In this document: piece after piece, positions 34,501 to 46,800 of the stretch
How the letters are laid out: every line of letters begins with the position of its first letter
Position numbering within the stretch: position 1 is the stretch's first letter
Source of the DNA: Amborella trichopoda
Taxonomy: Eukaryota; Streptophyta; Magnoliopsida; Amborellales; Amborellaceae
Assembly (NCBI RefSeq): GCF_000471905.2
Contig: NW_006498549.1
Span: 6,141,489-6,205,488, forward strand
DNA length: 64,000 bases
Reading direction: 5' to 3'
Notes under the pieces: generated by a model
Database searches by the model: none
What the model was told of the DNA's origin: nothing
The model's input: the letters and a program-made list of their open reading frames with translations, nothing else
Position numbers and translations under genes: made by a program

Positions 34501-34758
34501 TTATTGTGAACAACTACATTGTGACGCATTTTGGCACCTCAAATTCACCATGTAGTTAACATATGTTATATAATCATCGCACCACTGAAAGAATTTGCTT
34601 TTCCCATCCTGGCATGTACGACAATTTGTATGTACACATAGATAGAATAGTCTATATGGGTTGCCTCTGGTAGTTGATGCGTATAAAACATAATCAACTT
34701 CACAGTGAAGGCATAGACAAGATTGGAAGCCCCCACCATTTGTAGATGTTGTTGACAT
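34501..34758 (-). CDS. Small GRF-type zinc finger protein or fragment
   Basis: The 85-codon minus-strand frame has a GRF-type zinc finger arrangement: 'CLCLHCEVDYVLYAS' then 'GNPYRLFYLCVHTNC' then 'KFFQWCDDYI'. Family members carry C.C...NPGR.FY.C...C.FF.W.D. The Cys residues and the FFQW block are kept, but the GR of NPGR reads YR. GRF fingers bind single-stranded nucleic acid in repair enzymes, and short stand-alone GRF proteins of unknown role are common in plants, often near transposons. The frame has an ATG and no internal stop. It could be an intact small gene or an exon of a larger one. No second exon was found. Confidence 0.6.
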   Translation of the reverse strand: MSTTSTNGGGFQSCLCLHCEVDYVLYASTTRGNPYRLFYLCVHTNCRTCQDGKSKFFQWCDDYITYVNYMVNLRCQNASQCSCSQ

Positions 34759-34929
34759 TCTTATTATAGTTAGAAATCAAATAAATATGGCATTTTTCAA
34801 TGCTTTTTAAACAATACTACATAAATTTGGGTCTAGAAATGTGACTTTTTGTAACTAGGAAACTTGTGGCCATGATTAGTATTCATATGGCTTTTTTTAT
34901 CTTAGGGCTAACTTTGAACATTTTATTAA

Positions 34930-35245
34930 TGGTGTGGTTTGTATAAGGATGTAACCTTATTTGTAGAAATAATGTTGCGATGGTCCTTTTGGACTGAAAT
35001 AGGCAAATGCTATTTGCCGATACTCAATAAGCTTAACGTGCTAGGTCAGTCGAGTTGGAAAACCCTTAATTACCTAGGCATTGAGCACAACTGAGGATGC
35101 TTAACAGGTTATCCCTTGATGAGATTGGAGTTGCCCAAGATAGCGAGCTAAGAGACTGTGTGACCCTTGTGTGTGATGAGAGGCCTATAGAGACGAGTGT
35201 CAATGCTTCATCATAGAACCATCATACACATGTACATATGATAAA
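34930..35245 (+). repeat. Partial copy of LTR family A
   Basis: Same-strand match to about 640-940: 'AATAGGCAAATGC', 'GCTTAACGTGCTAGG', 'CAGTCGAGTTGGAAAAC', 'CCCTTGTGTGTGATG', 'TATAGAGACGAG'. Only the front part is present. Confidence 0.65.
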
Positions 35246-35559
35246 CGTATATCCATTTTATTTGAATAATGTATATTTTCTTTATTTATTAATATTAATA
35301 GTAATTTTTCATTAATATAAGGAGTCAACCTCCCAATTACAAATACACAAAGGAGGAAATAGAGACCGAGTCCTATACTTCTTAAAAAAACCGGCCAACA
35401 CTCCAAAAAATGACGAAATACACAGAGGAAGAAATAGAGACAAAGTCATCTACTTCTATTTTACTTGGGCAGTATAGATTTAACACATCTTCTAAGACAA
35501 TGTCAATATATGACATACTTTTTAAGATATTGTCCAATTCATATGGTCTAATTATTACT

Positions 35560-36583
35560 GCAACATTATTTATTCAAACAAGATCATAACCTTTATAGAC
35601 ATCCTACCCCATAATAATTTTAGTATCATAGCCATGCCCAACATTGTTTTCTCTTACTTTGACCCCCTAGTCAAAAAATTTGGGGCTAAACTAGCCCTTT
35701 CAATAGCCATCTCCTCCTCTCTCCCTACCTAAACTCTCTCTCCCAAAATCTCTCTTTATCCAATTTTCTCTCTCTACCTGAACTCTCGAAATCTCTCTTC
35801 TCCTATTTTCTCTCTACATGAAATCTCTTTCTCCCAAAATCTCTATTTTTCACTGATTTTCTTTCTCTACCAGAACTTTATTTCTCTCTCTCCCGAAGCC
35901 TCTTTTTCTTCTATTTTCTCTCTACTAGAACTCTCTCACTCTATCAGCCCTCTCTCCCCTAAAGTCTCTCTCTTCCTCCTATTTTCTCTCTACTCGAACT
36001 CTCTACCCACCTCCTCTCTATTTCTCTCTCTACGCTCTATTTCTACTACTCGCCCTCTCTCTACAAATTCACTCCAAAACCAAAACTTCTTTAAAAACAA
36101 TCCCTACCTTTTTTTTTCTCAATGAAACTTGTTCAACCATCAGTGCTCCAGGAGTCACCCTAATAGAACCCAACAAGAACCTACAGAATCTCTTTCGCTC
36201 TCTACATTCCACCGAATCTACTTACTTGAATTCCTTGCCCCTTGAAAAACTGAATCCCCTATTTTAGCAGTCATGGCTTGCAAGCCTCAGCTGCAATATT
36301 GCATTCTAAAGCCAGGATCCACAAATTGTGCGAAATTCTCAAATTTGTTTTTTCTTTCTTTCTTTTTTTCATTATGTGATTTTTTTTTCTTACATACTAT
36401 AAATGCCATTAAAAAGTGAAAGGGTTTTCGGGTTTTAGTGGTGGTATGCTTCAGAGAGAGAGAGAAATGATTTTGGGATTTTAATTGTGGTGCGTTTCAG
36501 AACGAGAGAAAGGATTTTGGGGTTCCTTCTAATGTGTTACAAAAATTGGGGTTCCTGCCAAATTGTTCTCTCGAAATCCCTGT

Positions 36584-36627
<44 letters not shown>

Positions 36628-37151
36628 AAAGAGTGAGGGGTGGGTAGAGAGAAAGAGAGGGAGTGTAGAGAGAAAGATTGAGATAGAGAGAGGGTGAATA
36701 AAGAAAAAGAGAAAGAGGGCAGGTAGAGAGAGAAAGAGGGCGGGTAGAGAGAGAAAGAGGGCGGGTAGAGAGAGAAAGATAAAGAGACAGTGGGTTTCAA
36801 CATAGAGTTTTTGGCCACAAAGAGGGAGAGAGAGAGAGAGCGAAATGAAGAGAGTTTGGGGGGGGAGAGAGAGAAAAAAATGACTTTTTTTTTGGTAGAG
36901 AGAATTTGGGTAGATAGAGAAAGAGTTCGGGCATAGCGAGAGAGAAGAGATGCCTAATCACACGTGACTACAAAAGGGGAAGAGAGAGTAAGGGGACTTT
37001 AGTTTTAAATTTGTTGACTTCTTGATGGTGGAAGGAAGGGGGGGTGGTAAATATAATAAAAAAACAGTGTTGAGTTTAGGGTATGATACTAAAAGTATTG
37101 GGGAGTTAGATGTCTACAAGTTGATTTTGGGGGCGTATTTATAATTTTCCC
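35560..37151. mobile_element. Long-inverted-repeat element with CT/GA interior, probable non-autonomous MULE
   Basis: The right end read backwards starts GGGAAAATTATAAATACG and contains 'TAGACATC', 'TTTTAGTATCATA' and 'GTCAACAAATTT'. The left end contains 'TAGACATCC', 'TTTTAGTATCATAG' and 'GTCAAAAAATTT' in the same order at 35,596-35,700. Arms are about 150 bp and then pass into CT-rich (35,700-36,080) and GA-rich (36,420-36,960) zones that also mirror each other. No transposase is present. No convincing target duplication was found, so the family is inferred from the GGGAAAAT-type end. Confidence 0.6.
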
Positions 37152-38654
37152 TATAATTTTTTGAGAATTTTTTTGTACACCATCCATATCTATTTTGACC
37201 GCGTGTGCTTTACACAATGTCCATCTTAAAGATGGACGATGAAGAGTTAGTGGGCTCTAACACCTGTTGACTCATAGAGCACTTTCTTTTATTATTTATT
37301 TAGGAAAAGTTTTCTATGCTTCCCCTACAACATATAGCAACAATGCTCCCCCTCCTTCCCAACCATCCAAATTTAAATGGGCAGTTGAGATCACCCCACT
37401 CAAAATGTCACATTTTGAGGGTTATAGGCTCACCTAGTTGCCCTTCAATGAAGCCCGTAATAAAGAGAGAAGAGGTAAGCGGCAAAATAGAAAAAGGGTT
37501 GGGAGAAAGAAGCCAGTTTAAGAAAGAGAGGGGGAAGGAGAGAGATATCTATATAGAGGAAGAAGAGGGGTAGGAGGGACGGCCCGTCTAAGACAGAGAG
37601 AGAAGAAGGAAAGAGTGAGGGAGAGAGAGCATGGAAGAAAATGAAGGAAAGAGGAGGGTGTGTGAACCAAAAAAGAGTCGATCTTTCCCTTCAAACTCGA
37701 TCTGAGTATAAAAAGGAGGTATTGTTTCATGGCTATCTCTTCATCGATCTATATATCTGCCCGTTTTTTGCCTTAATTGTGCATTTTTTCATATATTTAT
37801 CTCTCAATAGTATTAATATTCATATTTTCATATTCTCTCTACATATCTCATTGTGATTACTTTATTACTCTTCACGAAGTCCACCCAATAACTCGTGTTT
37901 ATGAGCAAACCCTGGTCAAAGGTGCCTATACTCCCTAAAGCTCCTATTTTTCTCCATTTTCTCTCTCTAGAAAATATTTCTCAACAGCTCTCTAATTTCC
38001 TAAATCACCAAGTCATGCCATTTTTTCTTAATTTCTTTATTTGAAATTCCAAGATTTATATCAAATTGTTATTTGTTATTTACATGTTGATAAGCTTATA
38101 AATTGATTTTTAGTGCATTTAATATCTATTTTATATAGAATATGTCTTAAGAAACTTGATTAATATATGTCTTAAGGAACTTGATTTCTATGTGGGTTCT
38201 CCAAAAACTGTGTTTTAATTCTACATTTCCTGATTTTTCTTGAATTTGGTTGCCTCTGCCCAAGAATCTATGATGTGGAATTTTATGTTTTTTTATCTCA
38301 CATAGTTCTATATTTCTTATTGTAGAATACACGATATGTAAAATTTTATGTTTATTTTATCTCTCATAGATCAATATTCTTTGTTTATATCCAATTAATG
38401 ATTCCATGGTATATGAATTTTGTTCAATCGTACTTTTCTTATTTTCATTACCATTATATATCAATTGAAATTAGATACATGACAGACGAGGCTCTCTCTC
38501 TTGGTTTATTAGATTAATGGCATACAAATGTATATTCCAGTAAATTTACTAGTGACATACTAACATTATTTGTGAAATGATGTTTTTGTTGAATCCTGAT
38601 ATTGTACTTCAACGTTTCTAATTTTAGTTTGATATTATTTGTTGTCCTTTTTAT

Positions 38655-39190
38655 AAAGGTCAAATCTAGCGATGCAAAACATAGACTGGCACAAGGACCA
38701 GATGGCACATTTACTGTGTCCGGGGATCAAGGTGAGGTATGACATATTCTTAGTATCATCTAATTTAATTTAGTTGTTGCTTTTTGTAATTTAGACTTTT
38801 ATCATATTATTAAATAATTTATAATATTCTTACATTGTCTATAATGATTGCTTATTATGCTAATGAATGTCATTTCAGAAGAAAAAGATCATTCGTATCA
38901 ATGAATCCACTAAAGTCCTATAATTATGGAAGCTTGTCCTGCTATGCAAAATGGAGGAAAGGAGAGTGAAGCCAAGGAGGACGATGAGAAAACAAAGATA
39001 TGAGAAGACCGATATTAGGTGTATTGTCATGCTATGTGTGAGGAATCGAGATGAAATTTTCAACCAAGAAGAGGGCGAGGTGTAATGGCCCCCCTGGCCG
39101 GTCAGGAGGGAGGGCATGCTCGTAAACCTAATGTGAAGGAGAAGGGTATACTTAGTTGGCCAAAGAAATTTATGAGGCAGGGGAATTGAC
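38655..39190 (+). other. Unidentified coding-like fragments in the second element
   Basis: A short frame 'SSDAKHRLAQGPDGTFTVSG' at about 38,660-38,735 ends at a GTATGA donor-like site. Further coding-like patches at 38,876-39,185 include 'KPNVKEKGILSWPKKF'. I do not recognise the protein. They could be a captured host fragment or remains of an element gene. Confidence 0.3.
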
Positions 39191-39705
39191 GAGCGTCTTG
39201 TATAGTTATGGGTCTCTTACATATTAGTAATTTGATATCTTTCTAGTTGGATATGTACTTTGGAGCAATTCGACTATGTAAAATTTTCAGAATGAAAAAA
39301 GATTTGTATTTTAATTTAGTTTATGTAGCTTGAAAATTTTGGTGTTTCTTACTCAAATTGCATTAATGTTATGAAAAACTTTACATAGTTATGGTTCTCT
39401 TTCAACTTTGTGTCTCGATGTCTTTGGCGTTCGATATAAACTTTAAAGCGATTCAACAGTGTTAAACTTCTACAATGAAAAATGTCATGATTTGTAACCT
39501 TACAATTATGATTCGAGGAACCAAGTTTAATCACAAGGTCTTCAACATCCTTCAAGTGTAAAACGCTCAACTCAATTCAATTGTAGAGGGCTAAATTTTC
39601 AAGATTCAAGTATGCAATTACTCCACATTTTAAGAAACATGATTATTTTTTATTGTATTTGTTTGGATAAAAAATAAGAAAATATAATTGACAATAAAAC
39701 TGTCA

Positions 39706-40400
39706 CTGTTCGGAAGGTTTGGTGCTGGACCACAAAATGTGCCAGACCGAGCTTCAGAATAATAGAAGGTTTGATGTAGGACTGGCCACAAAATGTGCCA
39801 AACCAGGCCTCAGGATAACATGAGCTTTTTTTTGTCAGACTGCCCACAAAAATGTGCTGGACCGAGCCTCATGATAACATAAGCTTTTTGTGCCGGACCA
39901 GCAACAAAATGTTCCGGACAAGGCCCAAGGATAACATAAAATATTTGTGTCGGACCGGGGCTCATAATAACATGCTTTTTGTGTCGAACTGGCCACAAAA
40001 AGTGCCGGACCAGGCCTCATGATTACATAAGCTTTTTGTGCTGAACCGGCCACAAAAAGTGTCTAACCGAGCCTCAGGATAATATAAGCTTTTTGTGTCG
40101 GACTGTCTACAAATTGTGGTGGACATGGCCTTAGGATAACAAAAGGTTTTTGTGTCGAACCGGGCTTCTGGGCACGAGAAGGTTTTGCATCGGATCGGGA
40201 ATCCAATGTTCCGGACCGAGCCTATGTGCAACAAAATGTTTGGTGCCAGACCGGCCATAAAATGTATCTGACCGAGCCTTAGGATAGCATAAGGGTTTTG
40301 TGCCGGACTAGCCACAAATGGGCCAGACCGGGCCTCAAGATAACATTATGTTTTTGTGCTGGACCGAGCACAAATGTGCCGGACCCAACTTTTGGGCACC
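39706..40400 (+). repeat. Tandem array of about 13 units with internal dyads
   Basis: Units start near 39,716, 39,768, 39,824, 39,882, 39,940, 39,972, 40,029, 40,087, 40,143, 40,181, 40,237, 40,291 and 40,347. The consensus runs 'AAGCTTTTTGTGCCGGACC' then 'GGCCACAAAATGTGCCGGACC' (21-base, inexact), then 'GAGCCTCAGGATAACAT'. In many units 'CTTTTTGTG' and 'CACAAAAAG' form a hairpin around 'CCGGACCGGC', and CCGGC / GCCGG form another dyad. It lies mid-element. Confidence 0.85.
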
Positions 40401-40518
40401 AGGAGTAATTGTGCATATAGAGTGATTTTATTTTTTTGGTGACAAATTTGGAGTACTATTATTTTAGTGGTATAAGCTTAGGAGTATTATTGTAAGGACA
40501 AACAATAAACATAGGTCG

Positions 40519-40557
<39 letters not shown>

Positions 40558-41930
40558 CATAAGATAGAGTGGGAGATGAATTACACTTTCATAATATTAC
40601 AATGGGCGCAACATTACACTTTTATTGTAAGCTAAAATACAATGGGCAACATAGTAATTTGCAACGGAGAAAAACTATAAAAAATTCCACTTGCGACATG
40701 AATTTGCAATATATAAAAACTATACAAAATTCCACTTCAAAGCTCCATTCATACGACAATGATTGCTCCATTAGCATGGGCTTGAAAAAAAAAAAAATTG
40801 AGATGAGGAGCTCGAGGGAAACATTGTGCTTTTGGCACAATGCCAACTCTAGTCTTGTTCTTAAAGATATGTCTGCTGCTTTGACTTCTTGTAATGTTAT
40901 CCAAACTGATATTTATAGAAAACTTAGGACATTTATTAGCTCAGCAACCAATTGAAAATGAAAAGAACTAAGCATTTAACATAAAACACATGCCATTATA
41001 GCGTAGAACACTTAATATATAATGATTAATTCGTGCAAATGTAATATCAATTTAACTTAAAAAAAAAAATGCCAATGTAGTATCAATATACCTTAAAAAA
41101 GGAGAATAGTATATATAGTGAAGTCTAAATAGTGTTTCACTCAGCTGCATGCTCCATATTGGGTATTTCCATGTTAGATATGCATAAATTGCAAAATAGT
41201 GATTAGTTGGCAAACAAAACACTTTCTCTTGCTTGTCTTTGAGGAGATGAAAATTTATTGATTATAACTTACCAAAACTCCATTAGCTCAGTTAACTCAA
41301 TGAATAATGCCCAATTCAAGTGATTCTTCGGTCCACAATCTAAAATTCCATTTATTTAGCAACCACATGAAATAACTCATATAATTTAATGAAAATTAAC
41401 AACGACGAGTTCACAAAAACTTAAAAAAAAAGAAAAGAAAGAGGGATAATAAATTAACACAATGAAAAGAAATAAACGAACCAAATATAATTAGCATAAC
41501 CAAATCAACAATTATATCAATTTTCATTAATTGATCAGAACTCCAATCTTTGCCTATCGTCCAAAACAAAGAGAGATAGAGTAAAAACCTAACATACGAA
41601 CAATGAATCTTTTGTTATCTCCCTCTCTCACTCTAACAATCACATAACTACTTTTTCATTCTAACAAACCTAAAACGATAATGAAAATCCTAGTTTGTTA
41701 AAATAATAATAATAAAAATAAAAACCCCCAAAATGAAAACCCATAAAAAAAGACAAGAACATGAAGATCCATAACTCAAATGTCTCGCATTTCATCTACA
41801 CCATGAAAGTAGAAAAAAATTAATTTCATGACGCTCATACTTGATGATAGTGATGCAAGGAAATCTGAGAGGAGTGAAAGAACGATGGCGTAACTGCAAA
41901 ATAAAATCAGCCAATAATTGAGATTTTAAG
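40401..41930. other. Right interior of the second element, no gene
   Basis: A GA microsatellite lies at 40,519-40,554. The frame at 40,569-40,955 (128 codons) has no recognisable domain and repeated 'KTIKNST' / 'KTIQNST' phrases. The remainder is AT-rich. Confidence 0.45.
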
Positions 41931-42357
41931 TTTTTTTGCCTTCTACCTCATCCAACTCTCTCTTTCTCTTCTCTTCCCCACTTCCGGCCATTCTTTCTCT
42001 CTCTCTATGTTTCCTTCACTTTCAAACGAGCCTTTTTTTTCTTTTTTTCTACGCTTTCTTTCTTTCTTTCTATACTACGGTCTTTACTGAAGAGCTACAG
42101 GTTGCGCCCGTAACCTTCAAAATGTGACATTTTGAGTGGGGTGATCTTAGCCACCCATTTAAATTTGACAGCTAAAAAGGAAGAGAAATGTATATGGAAT
42201 AAAAGATGGATAAAAATCTTTCCCATTTAGAAAATATTGATACAAAACATGAATATTGTACAATAGATAAAAACATATTGACCACCAAAATTAGGAAGCA
42301 AAATTAGTGAGGCATAGCCTTCCTTCGCAAGAAAGTTGTTATTGTTACTTTCAAGTA

Positions 42358-43135
42358 GTGCACAATTTGTCGCGAGTACTTTCTAATGGAAATCGGTTTG
42401 ATAGGGTTTGAGTAGCCCTCTTAATATGAGTAAAGCCTCACCTCAAAATTCAATAAAAAAAATGTAATTATGGTGTCGAAAAACTTTCAAATCGATCATT
42501 TTGGCCTCGACTATTATGATTGTGAAAAAAATTAGGATTTCGGGCCCTAACAATATTGTAACATATTATCTAGACCATCCATTTCATTCTAAAAGTAAGT
42601 TGTTCACATGCAAGATTTATATCATTAACCTCAATTTTATAGTCAGTGTTGGAAACCATCAAATAGATTTTTATATCCAAAGTGCTTTCAATACGAATTT
42701 GAGGTAAGGCTTTACTTAGTGCTTTTTTCAAAAAGTGCACAATTTGTCGCGATTACTTTCTAATGGAAAATGATTTGATAGGAAAATGGTTTGATAGGGT
42801 TGGAGCAGCCATCTCAATATGAGTAAAGCCTCACCTCAAAATTCAATAAAAAAATATAATTATGGTGTCGAAAAACCTTGAAATCGATCATTTTGGCCTC
42901 GACTATTATGGTTGTGAAAAAAATTAGGATTTCAGACTTTAACAATATTATAATACATTATCTACCATCCAACATGCAAGACTTATATCATTAGCATCAA
43001 ATTTCATAGTCAATGTTGGAAATTGATTTTAAAGCCATTTCAAATTTTATAGTTGGAAATTAATTTTAGAGCCCTCGGATTTTTTATATCCAAAGTGCTT
43101 TTCAATGCGAATTCGAGGTGAGGCTTTACTTTGTT
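42358..43135 (+). repeat. Tandem duplication of about 378 bp upstream of COG8
   Basis: Copy 1 starts at 42,358 and copy 2 at 42,736 with 'TGCACAATTTGTCGCGA', then 'ATTATGGTGTCGAAAAAC', 'TCGATCATTTTGGCCTCGAC' and 'GTGAAAAAAATTAGGATTTC'. The tails, 'CAAAGTGCTTTCAATACGAA' (42,679) and 'CAAAGTGCTTTTCAATGCGA' (43,091), end each copy. Confidence 0.8.
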
Positions 43136-43299
43136 TTCGTAAAGCCTAGGCCTCATCGAAACTGCAGCTCCCCCTCCGTATTGATGACATTGGTAGAATT
43201 TGAAAGCTTTCCACGAGTTGTCCGAGTGCGCATACACGTTCGTTGGGTTTTTCATGTGTTTCCTCGATCCATCCCGTAGGAGAGCCTCAAGCATCCTCT

Positions 43300-43481
43300 G
43301 GTTCTCTGATCACAGTCAATTGTTTCTCCTGATCACCTAGAGAAAATGGGTTCAGAAATCAACTGAGCATGAGTTTCTGGATCTAAAGCAGCCCTAGTTC
43401 CTTCGGATCCAGGGACACAGTCTCCTCCCTTAACCCCCCAAAAAGAAGGCAGGAGTGGGCGGTGCATTGTGAAGAGCTAGG
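43300..43481 (+). promoter_or_regulatory. Likely COG8 promoter and 5' UTR
   Basis: Upstream of the COG8 start codon, locally more GC-rich and free of repeats. No definite core-promoter motif was found. Assignment by position. Confidence 0.35.
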
Positions 43482-43743
43482 ATGCCATCACTGGAATCCA
43501 ATGACTCAGAAACAGCCACAATGGCATTGGGGCTTCTTCCGTTGGCCAGTGCTGCTCAGCAGCCTTATGTCTCCGAGCTCCTCTCCTTCACTCTCGATCG
43601 TCTCCACAAGGTACTCTTTCTCTCTCCTTTCCTTCATTTTTCTTCAAAATCAATCAATCAATCTCTCTCACTCTCACTCCTGTTGTCTTTGATTCATTTT
43701 GTGTTCTGCCAATATTGTATCTCGTTGATTAATGTTATTTCAA

Positions 43744-43817
<74 letters not shown>

Positions 43818-46800
43818 ACAGTGCTTCAATTGAATTTGATTACAGGAGCCTGAGCTACTGAGGGTGGATGCTGAGCGTATAAGGAGGCAGATGCAAGAAG
43901 TGGCTGTCTCCAATTATAGGGCTTTCATTGCTGCAGCTGATGCTTTGCAGTCCATTCGCTCAGAAGTGAGCTCCATGGATAACCATCTCGAATCTCTGGT
44001 ACCTATTTACACTCTCTCAATTTGCATTTTTGCTCTCCACGGTGATTGAATAATGTTCTTTTTTAGTTTCCATTTTTCTATCATCCATATTATGAGTATG
44101 AATGTTTGGAGGATTACTGTTGAACTAGATGGTTTGAGTTCAAAGGTTCATGCTTTCTGCCATTAGTTTGTTGAACATGTCGTAAACTGAATTTGTTTGG
44201 AAGACTAAGTGTTATATTAAGTTGTTGGAGACCAAGATGCCTGATTATTTCAGCTAGATCCTGCTTCTAAGATCTGTTTCTTACTTTTTTAATTTGTTCT
44301 CCCTGAATCACATTTGAATTTAACAATCTACTATTTTCTATGTTTATTACTCTAGTGATGACTTTTCTTCAATATTTTATTTATAATTATTTATGCAAAT
44401 AACACTTACTTAAACTTTACAATCATGCGTGACAATCAAAAAACAAGAAAAAGCTTATACATACATGATTATAAATGGTTGTTAATAAATAATTCAAATT
44501 TGGCAAATGAAATCTACGAATTAAAGATCTTGAGTAATTTTGATACTAAAAGGATAATTATAAAGAGTATCATTACATATTGAATCAAATTACAATTTGT
44601 AATGTTGTTTGCATGAGAGGGCAATTAACAATCTAAATTCAGCAAAAGAAACAAGAAAATAAAAGGTTTGTAGCTTCTAAGGGAATGAGAGGAACTTGTC
44701 CTTCAGCCCGAATTACCTTCTATGAGGAAATCGTATACCACCATCCATCACTATTACTTTCTATTTGAAGATGTTAGGCATTGACTATTTTCTTCAGTAT
44801 TTCAAAGGAGGCATAAAGCTCTAAGAATTCAATGAATGTTTAGGATCCCAAGTGTTCTATTTCCTTCTCCACATCCATAGTTAGAGTTTTCATCCGTAGT
44901 TAGAGTTTACTGATGAGACACATCCATACACATTCATAAATACCCAAATTAATAATTGAATTGATATGACTCATACATGGAATCATGTTTGAAGTCTACG
45001 GACTCACCCGAATTATTGGGGCTTGGCAGTGCCCAGCCTGAGACCCCCTAAGGGGGGAAGGGGGTGTTATATATTACATACAAAGTCTGCCATACTCTTC
45101 TAGTACTGTAAAACTTTGGCTGACTCGCCTGCGTTTCACAATACCTAGGTGAGTTTGAAACTGTGGTGAGTGTTTAGAGTACTTTCCCTATGTATTGTAC
45201 AAAAAGCAATTTAAAAGGAGGGGCGGAAATCCACCCCCTCTTTTGTCTTTATGTCTTAGATTTCGGATCTTAGAGAGTGCGATTTGAACCTATTTTTGGA
45301 ATATAGACTGATTTTTAGTTGATCTATCCACAAAATAGATCAAATTTGAGAAAGAAAACCAAATTTGATGGATTCGAGAGATCAAAGATTTCGGCTAGAA
45401 CTTTCCCCGATTTTTGTTGGATATATGGCCTTTCAAGGCCTTGTGTGTGACGCTAGCATTGTTCAGAGTCACATTGGGAGTGATCAGGAATATTGTGGCT
45501 ATCGGAGTCTATGCGTACTGAGATTTGGATAGGCAAAATATGACCCTGTTTGACTGAGGCAAGGTTCTTGGACCATATTGTGAACCGAGAGGCTTTTAGG
45601 GTTTTTCCTCTAATCAGGGTCGGTATAACTGGGTTCGCCTCATGTCATGTGTGATAGGGCTTGGGATAGATCTTGGTATTGTTTGAGATATATTATGTAT
45701 AAGCCATGTGTGAGCATAGCTGGGCTGTAAGAGGACATAAGCCCAAAACCTTGACATATATAGCTTGCTCATAACGTGTGCACAGACAGTCACATTTTGG
45801 GAAGTCATTCTGATGAGGTGAGATCCACCTATCATAACTGTGCATATGTGCTAAGACAGGACCCCCGCATTCGCAAGAATGCATGTCCTTGGGGAGTACC
45901 TGTAGTCCATTGAACGCCCTGGAGTCCATCCAACCATCGGTTAGCTTTGATAGGATCACTTATGTTCGGACTGAAGTATGTGTACTCATAGGGGCCTGTT
46001 GGGTTGGTCTGAGAAATTGGATTGAGTTTTGATGTCTAGAACAACGGAATACCATATAGCTTGACCTCTTGTGGGACCGAGTTTTCCATTTATGAGAAGT
46101 GCCAGGCCATGATATTTTGATAAAAAAGAATGAAAAATAATTTATCATGATTTTAGATAATTTTTGGAAATTTTATTTCAAAGAAAAAATGCTGTAAAAA
46201 ATTGGTGTGTGTTAATTCCAATTAAGGATATCTGCATATGTGGCGTGTGACACACAAATGGCCAATGTGTATCACGCGTGCATCCCATGGGGTAGCCACC
46301 TCATTGCCCAATGGGCATGAGGTAGAAACCCTAACTCTAAATGTGGAACCCTAGTTTGGATATGACACATAACATTGATAAGTATAAGTTAGTTTATAGA
46401 ACATGTGTGAAGCCCATATGTGGTGACATGTGTGTTCACATGTGGGAGTATAGAGATTTTGCATTTCATAAATTGATTAAACTCTTTATTTTGTGATTTG
46501 ATAATCTCTTAGATATTTGAAATGGAGGGATTTGATTGGTGTGAAGAGGATAAGGGGGACACACCATGACATAAGGTGATGTAATGTTCCCCCTTTGATT
46601 ATGACGTTACATGAGCTTAAGTGTGATGCAAGCTTTTACAACTAATGTAGCAAGGGGTGGCACATCACCCCCATTAGCGTTTTATAAAGATCTTATAAAA
46701 TCTGAGGTGGTGATTTGATGATTAAAAAATCGATGGTTGAGATGAATTAATTTTGAAAATTAGGGTTTAAGAGCGTCGTAAAAAAAAAAAGAAAAAAAGG

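Larger units (their letters stand above)
37303..42224. mobile_element. Second long-inverted-repeat element (about 4.9 kb)
   Basis: The left end starts GGAAAAGTTTTCTATGC; the reverse complement of the right end starts GGGAAAGATTTTTATCC. Both continue to 'AAATTTAAATGGG', then 'GATCACCCCACTC', then 'AAAATGTCACATTTTGA' (37,370-37,420 against 42,118-42,170). Inside are a GA-rich zone on the left (37,455-37,640), a CT-rich zone on the right (41,950-42,070), unidentified fragments and a tandem dyad array (39,706-40,400). No recognisable transposase. Target duplication not secure (ATTTA is shared by both flanks). Confidence 0.6.

Noticed and set aside
36537-36818. 93-codon minus-strand frame rich in Ser, Leu and Phe
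   Set aside because: It is a translation of a GA microsatellite inside the inverted-repeat element.
39650-40315. Minus-strand frames with repeated 'FCGQS' and 'KSLCY' phrases, looking like a repeat protein
   Set aside because: They arise from the tandem dyad array read in several frames. No frame spans the whole array, and units vary in length by non-multiples of three.
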